From Phycisphaerales bacterium (GTDB lineage: Bacteria; Planctomycetota; Phycisphaerae; Phycisphaerales; SM1A02), in assembly GCA_009691705.1 (NCBI GenBank), contig SIAR01000001.1:1-64000 (forward strand): a DNA stretch of 64,000 bases, given 5' to 3'. A model generated the notes under the pieces. It saw only the letters and a list, made by a program, of their open reading frames with translations, did no database searches and was not told the origin of the DNA. The translations under genes and the position numbers were made by a program. Shown one piece after another: positions 39,541 to 47,822 of this stretch; within the stretch, counting starts at the first letter, position 1; the number at the start of each line of letters is the position of its first letter.

Positions 39541-42501
39541 ATGCGCCTCTACCTCACCCTGATTCTGACCATTGGTCTCATCACTCTTCACTGCGAAGTC
39601 AACGCAATTCCTGAAAAGAACATGGGGCGCGCAGAGCGGATTTCAACACGTGCCGTAAAGGCGCCCCTGCCGCACGAAGTAGTTGCCAAGGACGCACGCA
39701 GATTGGTAATGCCGATCGACAGCGCGCGCGGAACTCCACAGCACACTGGTCGACTCATTGTGATGTTTGATCCCAATCAGACCGTGCGCGCGCCAAGAAC
39801 TGCGAGCAATGAACTCTTCAGTCTCAATGGTGTCGACCTCGCCCAATCAACGGCGCTGTTGGCGAAGTATGGCGCAACCATTCGTCAGGCAATCAATGCC
39901 GATCCAGTGATGCTTGCCGATCTGCGCAGTCGTGCAGAATCGCGGAGCAACAAACCGATGCCTGACTTGGCTTCGATGATGTATCTCGAGGGGATCGCAC
40001 CAAGCCAACTGCTCGGTGCCGCGCGCGAGTTTCTTGCGCTCGGTGAAGTCGTGTGGGTCGAGATCGAAGCCAAGACACAACTCTCGCAGGGTACGCCCTA
40101 CTGCGCCTCATGCGGAGCTGGCCAGGGCTGCACGTCACTTCCGTGCAACTATCCACACCCTGGCACCGTCACGGTTGGGGGAGGCCCAGTTGGATACTGC
40201 TCAGACCAAGCGACTTGCACCCTCGTAATCACAATTCGGCCAGGGTGCGCAACCTCTTGGGATGAAGTTTGCGCGACACTTGCGAACCTGCTCGGTCCAT
40301 CCGCATTCGGCGGCGCTAGCACCTACGACACGTGCCTTCAGCCTCAATCGGATCCACCACCACCATTTAATCAACCTTGGTCGCCGCTCGAAGAGTCGTT
40401 GATGCTTCAGACTTCGCCATTCATTGCACATACAATTCCTGGATCGATCAACTCAGATTGCTGCAGAGCCGTCTGCTTCGAGGATGTGACCTGTTGCACA
40501 ATCGCTTGGGACGCTGACTGCGCATCCCTTGCAATCGGTTTCTACGACGACTGCTACTCGACGGCTGGCTACACGGTTCCAGGTGGCAGCGGTAATCCAC
40601 AAACTCCAAACCCGCAAGCGCCGTCGCCTCTATTCGATGCGACGATGCTCGAAGAACCACCGCCGCCGGAAGCGGCGCCGGGGAGTGCCCCACTCGCCCT
40701 TTACACAACTGCGCAACGGGCGCCAAATCCCTACACAGGACCTAATCCGCCACCGGCTGATTTCGGACCTTTCACGACCTTCGCATCGGTCACGGGTTTT
40801 CGTGGTGGCGGCATTGACATCGATGCCATCGTGGCTCTGCTCGAACAGTTTCCTGGAACGAACGGACCTCAACTGTCGCGAATCAAGATCGCACTCGTTG
40901 AGCCCTCTGCTCTTGTGAACCACGAGGACCTGATTGACCCAGTGACCGGGCTCACGAAGATCACGGTTGAATCAGGGCAGACGCCTCTGATCATCAATGA
41001 TCAGACATCGCCTCCACCGACTTTTTCTGGATCATTCGACACCGCTCCCGCCCACGGAACTGCCTCTCTAGGAGTTCTCTTTGCCAATGCCAACAGCATT
41101 GGAGTGACCGGAATTGTGCCAGACGCCGACGCGTACTTCTTTCCAACCGAGTCGTTCGAAGAGAATGGTCGGACACTGACCGCGATGACAAACGCAGTCA
41201 ATCTGCTTTCAGCAGTCACGAGTGCGGATCCGAATCCTGGAAACATCATTGTGATGCCGGTCGCCGAGTTGAATCAACCACTCAACACAGTCCAATCGCG
41301 TGCAACGATCATTGAGATTGGACTTGGTCTCGGGGTCACTTTTGTTCTCGCGGCAGGCAACGGCGCCCAAGAGGTGAATGCGCCTATTACAGGCACTGAC
41401 CTGGCAATTGTCGTCGGAGGCGTTTGGCCTGGATTTCAGGCGATTGTCGCCCCCCCTGGCGCAACGGTTTATCCCATCGGGCTGAACTACTGCCGCACGG
41501 GCATTAGCAACTACTCTACCCGCGTGACGGTCTCTGGGTGGGGTTCTGGGGTTTGCACCCTGGGTTATGGCGATCTCTTCTGCGGGACGAGCGGTCCGGT
41601 CTCGACTAATCCAGCCGTTGCGCAGTACGAAGTGAATCGCTTGCGTTCATACACAGCGGCTTGGGGTGGAACGAGTGCTGCTACCGCGCAGATTGGTGGG
41701 GTGGTTGGCCTCATTCAGGCCCTCGCGAAACAGGTCTACGAAGGACAGCCCTTCAGCCCTGAGAACATGAACGAACTCTTGCGCGATCCAAACAACATCT
41801 ATCCACAGTGTGGACTGACACTGAACGATCGTCCGGGTTTTATAACAGCTGGCTATGGCGACACGGTGAGTAACGGGACTCAGGCGCCAGTTGCTGGCTT
41901 CCCAAACATGCGCCGCCTTGGGGTTTCAACAATCAACGGCGATTTTTACGACGGCAACCAATCGACCTTTAAGATCGTTTGCGGCACACTAGTTTCAGGG
42001 ACGCAATTCAGCATTCGTGACTCGGACCAAAAGTATGTCAAGGCTCGAACCGCCCGTCCACGGGGCAGTCAGTCATCGTCGGGACTTGGACCACCGCTGG
42101 TGTATCCACCTTCTGCTCGCATCTTGGATGTTCAAGTCATTCGCACGACTGACCTTGCTGTTCCTGCCGACCTCGAGCGCGTCTCTGTCTCTGTAACCGG
42201 GCGCGCCTCGAGTGTGGGAAGCGCCCTTGTGATGGTGTTTCTGTACGACGGCGCGATGAACCGATGGAAATTCCTTCCTCCCTTTGCCGCGACGTTCACA
42301 ACGGTGGATCAGACCTTGCAATTCACCATCGGCGCGTGCGCAACTCCTGCGAGTTATGCCTACAGCGACGGCGGAGTCAAAATGGCAGCGCGCGTTGTTG
42401 TCTTCCCACTAGGCGGCCTCGGCCAGACTCAGATTTGGCTTGACCAAGTGCTGATTAACTACAACTCCGACCTCATCCTTGTTCCCCCTCCTTGCCCATG
42501 A
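39541..42501 (+). CDS. Secreted subtilisin-like (S8) protein with Cys-rich insert
   Basis: Signal peptide MRLYLTLILTIGLITLHCEVNA; S8-like 'RIKIALVEPSALVNHEDLIDP', 'HGTASLGVLFANANSIGVTGIVPDADAYFFP', 'VLAAGNG', 'WGGTSAATAQIGGVVGLIQA'; Cys-rich blocks 'CASCGAGQGCTSLPC...' and 'DCCRAVCFEDVTCCTIAWDADCASLAIGFYDDCYS'. Confidence 0.8.
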   Translation: MRLYLTLILTIGLITLHCEVNAIPEKNMGRAERISTRAVKAPLPHEVVAKDARRLVMPIDSARGTPQHTGRLIVMFDPNQTVRAPRTASNELFSLNGVDLAQSTALLAKYGATIRQAINADPVMLADLRSRAESRSNKPMPDLASMMYLEGIAPSQLLGAAREFLALGEVVWVEIEAKTQLSQGTPYCASCGAGQGCTSLPCNYPHPGTVTVGGGPVGYCSDQATCTLVITIRPGCATSWDEVCATLANLLGPSAFGGASTYDTCLQPQSDPPPPFNQPWSPLEESLMLQTSPFIAHTIPGSINSDCCRAVCFEDVTCCTIAWDADCASLAIGFYDDCYSTAGYTVPGGSGNPQTPNPQAPSPLFDATMLEEPPPPEAAPGSAPLALYTTAQRAPNPYTGPNPPPADFGPFTTFASVTGFRGGGIDIDAIVALLEQFPGTNGPQLSRIKIALVEPSALVNHEDLIDPVTGLTKITVESGQTPLIINDQTSPPPTFSGSFDTAPAHGTASLGVLFANANSIGVTGIVPDADAYFFPTESFEENGRTLTAMTNAVNLLSAVTSADPNPGNIIVMPVAELNQPLNTVQSRATIIEIGLGLGVTFVLAAGNGAQEVNAPITGTDLAIVVGGVWPGFQAIVAPPGATVYPIGLNYCRTGISNYSTRVTVSGWGSGVCTLGYGDLFCGTSGPVSTNPAVAQYEVNRLRSYTAAWGGTSAATAQIGGVVGLIQALAKQVYEGQPFSPENMNELLRDPNNIYPQCGLTLNDRPGFITAGYGDTVSNGTQAPVAGFPNMRRLGVSTINGDFYDGNQSTFKIVCGTLVSGTQFSIRDSDQKYVKARTARPRGSQSSSGLGPPLVYPPSARILDVQVIRTTDLAVPADLERVSVSVTGRASSVGSALVMVFLYDGAMNRWKFLPPFAATFTTVDQTLQFTIGACATPASYAYSDGGVKMAARVVVFPLGGLGQTQIWLDQVLINYNSDLILVPPPCP

Positions 42502-42701
42502 ACTCTCCTATGGCGTCAGCGCACAGTCATCAATCCCTAGGAATAAACACCTTTCTTTCGTCTTCGCTTGACTTTTTATCAATCCACCCTATGTTGCTTT
42601 TATTGCCTGCGGGGCGTCGCAGGGTTGTGAAGGTTATTGGGATGGCAACACCCCAATCATTTGAACATGATTCGCCCCTCGCAGAGCCTTGAGAACCATT
42701 C

Positions 42702-45700
42702 ATGAAAACTGCCACCTATTCAATGATCGCATTGACTTGTCTGACGCTGACCTCACTCTCGATCGCCACGACTGGGTCGGGACGTGGGAAGGGCGCGACG
42801 CGCGCCACCCCGATGCCAACCAAGATCGCGCAAGCAATCGATGGCATGCAGGCCGAGTCGAAGGCTGCACGCACGCTTCCACAGCTCGGAGTGAGTCGCG
42901 CTGACCTATCTGCGCTCGGGCGCGCGGGTGGTGCATCCCCCAACGTGACTGCTGAGACCATTCGATCGCTAAAGGTTGGCGATCAGATGCTCTTCGCAAC
43001 CACTGATGGCACCGTGCTCGATCTAGTTGTCTCGCGCCGTGGATGGACCGGCGCAGATGAGAAACAAATCTACTTCAGTAGCGGTGAGACGGGGAATGCC
43101 ATCTACGGAATCATTTCGCAAGTTGGCCCTCGCTTGACTGGGTATTTTCTTGCGCGCAGTGGCGTTTCGTACGCGTTGTCAGCGCTACCCGAGAGCGGTT
43201 ACCAGTTGACCGTTCGTCCAAACTACGGGGCGCTTGAGTGTGGTGTCGACCGTGTTCGACCAGCGAATCCAAATGCAATGGGAGATCCGATCCAAGCGCA
43301 GGGTGGCTTGGCTGGTGGTATGACCCCCTGTCCTCCTGAGGTGATCCCTTTCGAGATTCCCGCTGGACTTCGGCGAGACGGCGGAATCATCATCGACGTG
43401 CTCTTTGTCTTCTCGGTCGATGCCAATGATGCTGTGGTTGCCAGCGGATCGACGGTGTATGACCAGGCCGTTCTTACGGTCGCGCAAGCGAATGTGGCGC
43501 TCAAGAACTCTACCGGTCAAGGCGCGACAACATTCAATGGTCAAGACGCAGACAACCAACTCAACACCCAGTGCGGCTACGGCGTGTATCCCGCTCCAGG
43601 TGCTGCAGCATTCACAACCCCGCCCACGAGCCCAATCTCTTGCGGAGCGGATCCGATCAATCCGGCCACGGTCTCAGCACACGAAGCACGAGCTGGCGTG
43701 ACTCCTGCCGAGAGCGATGTCTGCACGCCACGGCTTCGTCTCGTTGGTGCACTCGTCGCGGACGGTTTCTTCGGTCAAGAGGAACCATTCGTGAGCACTG
43801 GACAAGGAGTCGATCTCACCCGTCTCGAGAACTACAACGATGGAATCCTCGACTACGTGCAGACGTGGCGTGACGCCCTCGGCGCAGACTCGGTCGCTCT
43901 CGTCGGCATGGGCTACGGCTCAGATAGCGCGTTCGTCGGACTCGCAAGCGTCATGAATGATGCGAACAACGGCGCACAAGGAATTGCGGGGCTTTCGATT
44001 CCAGCGAATCCTCATCCCATTGTCGATACGGCCGCGGGTGCACTTGGACCTTCGAGCGTTTCGACGCTTCAGGCTTTTTCTGAGTCGCCATACTGTCTGC
44101 TCGACTATACGATTCTGGGCGACCTCACGTACGCGCACGAACTTGGCCACAACTTTGGTTGCCAACACGATCATGATGCGCCAAGCGCTGCGCCACAGGA
44201 TGCACTCTTTCCCGATTCGTTCGGATTCGGCGACGACAACTTTCGAACCGTGATGGCCTATGCAGCTGGAGGAAACGTGCGTTTGCCTGGATTCTCGAAC
44301 CCTGAGAAGACGTGGGCGGACTACGAGGGACCGGACAACGCAAACACTGCAGCCGGTCTCGAATTCGACTTTGACTGCAGTGCGATTTCTCCAGATGGTC
44401 TGGGCACCCATGCTCAATACGTTCCGGGAAGTGGCGTTGGTCCGGGCGACTGCGATCAAGAGGGAGATGACGATCCGAGTTCGCCAGCAGCGATGGTGAT
44501 CGCGTCGGATGTCACCATCGACGATGCGGGGCAAGAGTGCGCGAACAATGCGCGCTCGATTTCTCAAGCGAAATTCGATTTTGCACGGTTTCGCTGCAGC
44601 ATCTTCCCAGTCGCTGACTGCAACAACAATCTCATTGATGACTTTGTTGAGGCTCTCGATGGCACCAACGATGATTGTGATTCGAACGGCATTCCCGATG
44701 ATTGCGAAACAGCTCAGGAAGATCCCGGCATTCCAAGCCCGATCGATTGCAACCAGAATCAGATCCCCGACGCGTGCGACATCGCGAACGGTGAGAGCCA
44801 GGACACGAATGCCAACAGCATTCCCGACGAATGTGAAGACCAGAGCCTGCTCTTTCGCGAGAACTTTGAAACGATCGCGCTGGGAACACACGATGGCGCG
44901 CTACCTATCGCCAAAGTGTCAGCCGAAGCGCTTGCGCAGATTCGCCTAACGGACCCAGACTTTCCAGATTACTTCGCGACGATCGAGACGAGCGATATGA
45001 ATCCCGATCCAACGGACACCGGCTTTATCTTCACCGACATCATTCCGTCGCTGTTTCAGTACGGGCTCGGCCGAAATGGGAATCTGGTCCTCAACGGTGC
45101 TTTGGGGCAGGGATTCGCGATTGCCTTCGGTTCGCGCGGCTATGGACAGCGACTGAGTTTCAACTCCGTAACGGGCGATTTTCCGTCGGGTAACGGGTTT
45201 ACGACCATTGTTTGCGCGCGCTCCATTACGGAGTGCCGCCTGTACATCAATGCGGCTGACTTTGAGGATCATTTCGCTGCGAATCCCCCTCTGCCACAAC
45301 TCGCCAACTTCGGCTATCTCGAAGAGAATCTCGTCACCGTTCAGGGCATCGACATTGACGATGCCACTGGTGCCGAAGTCGTAGTCTTCCAACAATCATT
45401 CGATCTCAGAACGATCGAGACTCCAGCCGTGCCGAGCGGACTTCAGTTTGTTCGCATCGCTGCTGCGGTGGGTGATCCCGCAATCGTCTTTGACAAGATC
45501 GCGATCACTGGAGCGTTCGTTGCCATGGATAATGTCTCGTTTGATCGCGGACAGATCTTTGCCGAGTGCATCGCTGACATCGCCGGTGGCATTCCCATCG
45601 GCGGGGTCCCAACCCCCGATGGTCGGGTTGGCGCTGAAGACTTACTGCTCATTCTTGCCGCATTTGACGCGGCAAACCCAGTCGATCCGACCGATCCAAT

Positions 45701-45806
45701 CGCAGTGCTTGCCGATGTCAACGATGACGGCTTTGTCGATGCGTCCGATTTGCTCGAGATTCTCTCGAGCTTTGGCAACTGCCCAGGCGGCGTCGCCGGT
45801 CCGTAA
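42702..45806 (+). CDS. Secreted reprolysin-like (M12B-type) zinc metallopeptidase with TSP3-like repeats and C-terminal dockerin-type domain
   Basis: Signal peptide; zinc motif 'TYAHELGHNFGCQHDHDAP' with Met-turn 'RTVMAYAA'; Asp/Asn-rich 'DCDSNGIPDDCE...DCNQNQIPDACD...DTNANSIPDECE'; 'PDGRVGAEDLLLILAAFDAA...DVNDDGFVDASDLLEILSSFGNCPGG'. Confidence 0.85.
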   Translation: MKTATYSMIALTCLTLTSLSIATTGSGRGKGATRATPMPTKIAQAIDGMQAESKAARTLPQLGVSRADLSALGRAGGASPNVTAETIRSLKVGDQMLFATTDGTVLDLVVSRRGWTGADEKQIYFSSGETGNAIYGIISQVGPRLTGYFLARSGVSYALSALPESGYQLTVRPNYGALECGVDRVRPANPNAMGDPIQAQGGLAGGMTPCPPEVIPFEIPAGLRRDGGIIIDVLFVFSVDANDAVVASGSTVYDQAVLTVAQANVALKNSTGQGATTFNGQDADNQLNTQCGYGVYPAPGAAAFTTPPTSPISCGADPINPATVSAHEARAGVTPAESDVCTPRLRLVGALVADGFFGQEEPFVSTGQGVDLTRLENYNDGILDYVQTWRDALGADSVALVGMGYGSDSAFVGLASVMNDANNGAQGIAGLSIPANPHPIVDTAAGALGPSSVSTLQAFSESPYCLLDYTILGDLTYAHELGHNFGCQHDHDAPSAAPQDALFPDSFGFGDDNFRTVMAYAAGGNVRLPGFSNPEKTWADYEGPDNANTAAGLEFDFDCSAISPDGLGTHAQYVPGSGVGPGDCDQEGDDDPSSPAAMVIASDVTIDDAGQECANNARSISQAKFDFARFRCSIFPVADCNNNLIDDFVEALDGTNDDCDSNGIPDDCETAQEDPGIPSPIDCNQNQIPDACDIANGESQDTNANSIPDECEDQSLLFRENFETIALGTHDGALPIAKVSAEALAQIRLTDPDFPDYFATIETSDMNPDPTDTGFIFTDIIPSLFQYGLGRNGNLVLNGALGQGFAIAFGSRGYGQRLSFNSVTGDFPSGNGFTTIVCARSITECRLYINAADFEDHFAANPPLPQLANFGYLEENLVTVQGIDIDDATGAEVVVFQQSFDLRTIETPAVPSGLQFVRIAAAVGDPAIVFDKIAITGAFVAMDNVSFDRGQIFAECIADIAGGIPIGGVPTPDGRVGAEDLLLILAAFDAANPVDPTDPIAVLADVNDDGFVDASDLLEILSSFGNCPGGVAGP

Positions 45807-45839
45807 TCATTCAACAACCACGTAATAGAGAACACAACC

Positions 45840-47690
45840 ATGCTTACCTCGCTCTATCTCGCAACCGAACTTTTTCTACTTCAAAAGGGATCTGGTGACG
45901 CCGTTATCTCTGAACTAAAGCAAGACGCGGTCTTGGTCATCCGAGAAAGAGTCGAAGCGGGAGAGAGTGAGCGGCTCTCTGTGAGCACGCCGTTCTCAGC
46001 CGCTGGAATGCCTCCAGTGGGACTAGCTGAACTTCGGGCGATGGTGCAGCGATCCGCTGAGGTTGCTGATCGCCCCGCACTCTCGTTCATTGTTGATGAG
46101 ACCATTGGAGGTGAACCCAAGATTTTCAAGGGTGATGGGGACGAAGGCGGGATCGCTGGCCTCGACCTTGCATTCGACATCCAGTTTTCGGTGACGACTG
46201 ATTCGGCAATTCCCTCAGCCCAACTAGCAGAGTTCACCCAGGCTCTCGCCGATGTGGAGACGTATCTGGAATCGCAAATCGCGTCAGAAAACGTGACGCT
46301 GGTTTTTGAGATTGGATACGTGCCACTCAATCCCGGTCGACTTGGAGTGACGACGTGTCACTATTCAGTCGAACAGTACGAAACGATCGGTCAGGCAATC
46401 GTCTCGGCCGCCGATCTAGATGATGTTCAGTGCATGCCCGTGGCCACGACTGCGCCTGTGCGATACAGCGGAGTATCGATCGCAGTGACCCCTGAGAACC
46501 GCGTGTTTCTCCTTCGCTCTCTCAAGAAGGCGCTTGGAATTGCTGATGGCGGTGGACTTGGTGTGCCAACAACGGAGGGACGCATCACCATGAATTCGGC
46601 AATACAGTGGGACTTCGACCCATCCGATGGACTGACCATCGGCACGACCCTGCTCTACTCGTTTCAAGATCACCTGATTCGCGAACTCCTTCAGGGGCTT
46701 GGTTTCGTCGCCGGTGCAGACTTTCTGGTGCGTGATTGCACGATGATGGACCTGATTCGCTTTCAACGCGACGTCACCGACGAGCAGTGGCTCATCAACA
46801 GCAACACTGATGTCTTTGGTCCACCTCACCCTCCCGCTGCGGTCACCTGCGCTCAATTCTCAGCCATAGTGATTGGATTCATTAACGGTGGACAGCAGTT
46901 CCCGGGTTGGGCTCTTGATTACAACCCCGGACTCAATCGTGCCGCGATCGATGAGTACGCCGCGGTGCTGCTTGCCGCTGGCCAAGGTGCCGACATCGCC
47001 GCTGCTCGTGTGCTGGCGAGTACTGAAATGCTCACCGATGCGGGTGGACCAACGCCAACCCGCTACATGACCGACCAGATGTGCGGCAAACTCAACCTGT
47101 TTACTGGGCTTCCTGAGAGTGCATCTCAAGGCAACGTATTCGACGATGCGAGGCTCCCCGTGGCCGCGATCCCAGCGAACCAGAAGACCGCGTACCCCGA
47201 CGGGGCAACTCAGTCGCTCAAGTCCGTTACGGTGGGAGCGATCGCTGCGACCACTCGGTGCATCGCCGTCGATTTTCGTGAGAAGTCGTACACGCTAACA
47301 ACCGGGGTCACAGTGGTTGAGTTTCGCGGCGCGATGCCGCGCACTGTTGCTCGTAACACGCAATCAGACGCTTCAATCATAAATTTCCTTCAGGACACCG
47401 CGCGCCTGCCGAGTGACTTTGAGCTCGAGATGTTCGACGGATCGCCAGTGCGCGCATGCTTTATTTTGCAGAACGAACTCGCACCTGTTGGAACACGCTG
47501 CATCATGGGGGAGTCAATCGGCAAGGGAGTGACTTTTTACAGTCGTAACGCGCTGAACTCGTATGTGGCGCCACTGGGATTGCAACCAGATTTCGTCACG
47601 AGACGCGAACTGCTGCTTCTTGACACTCTGGGGTGGAAGATGACCGCAGCAGTGCTTGATGCGACTGACGAGGGTGATACGACCCACTGA
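45840..47690 (+). CDS. Metalloprotease-like (NF038122-like) protein lacking an intact HExxH motif
   Basis: Layout resembles secreted zincin-like proteins: 'LVFEIGYVPLNPGRLGV', 'FQDHLIRELLQGLGFVAGADFLVRDCTMMDLIRFQRD', C-terminal 'LLLLDTLGWKMT'. Equivalent of HELGHALGF reads RELLQGLGF. Confidence 0.65.
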   Translation: MLTSLYLATELFLLQKGSGDAVISELKQDAVLVIRERVEAGESERLSVSTPFSAAGMPPVGLAELRAMVQRSAEVADRPALSFIVDETIGGEPKIFKGDGDEGGIAGLDLAFDIQFSVTTDSAIPSAQLAEFTQALADVETYLESQIASENVTLVFEIGYVPLNPGRLGVTTCHYSVEQYETIGQAIVSAADLDDVQCMPVATTAPVRYSGVSIAVTPENRVFLLRSLKKALGIADGGGLGVPTTEGRITMNSAIQWDFDPSDGLTIGTTLLYSFQDHLIRELLQGLGFVAGADFLVRDCTMMDLIRFQRDVTDEQWLINSNTDVFGPPHPPAAVTCAQFSAIVIGFINGGQQFPGWALDYNPGLNRAAIDEYAAVLLAAGQGADIAAARVLASTEMLTDAGGPTPTRYMTDQMCGKLNLFTGLPESASQGNVFDDARLPVAAIPANQKTAYPDGATQSLKSVTVGAIAATTRCIAVDFREKSYTLTTGVTVVEFRGAMPRTVARNTQSDASIINFLQDTARLPSDFELEMFDGSPVRACFILQNELAPVGTRCIMGESIGKGVTFYSRNALNSYVAPLGLQPDFVTRRELLLLDTLGWKMTAAVLDATDEGDTTH

Positions 47691-47735
47691 ACTTTTTTTG
47701 AGGTACCCGCAGAGGCGCTTCTTGGCCTCGCGCCA

Positions 47736-47768
47736 AAAGCCGCTGACGACGGGTTCGTTAGCGGCTTT
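47736..47768 (+). terminator. Hairpin terminator-like element between the two metalloprotease-like genes
   Basis: AAAGCCGCT-gacgacgggttcgtt-AGCGGCTTT, 9-bp stem with possible inner ACGA/TCGT pairing; only a weak T-tract follows. Confidence 0.6.
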
Positions 47769-47822
47769 GTCGTTTTCTAACCGGGACGCGTGCTATATGT
47801 CCGCTTTTGTTACTCTTGGATC

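Noticed and set aside
42492-42692. 66-aa ORF between the S8-like and M12-like genes
   Set aside because: Short, no clear ribosome-binding site, no motif; likely non-coding intergenic sequence.
43920-44891. 323-aa antisense ORF inside the metalloprotease gene
   Set aside because: Sense strand encodes an intact HELGHNFGCQHDHD domain; antisense product has no motifs.
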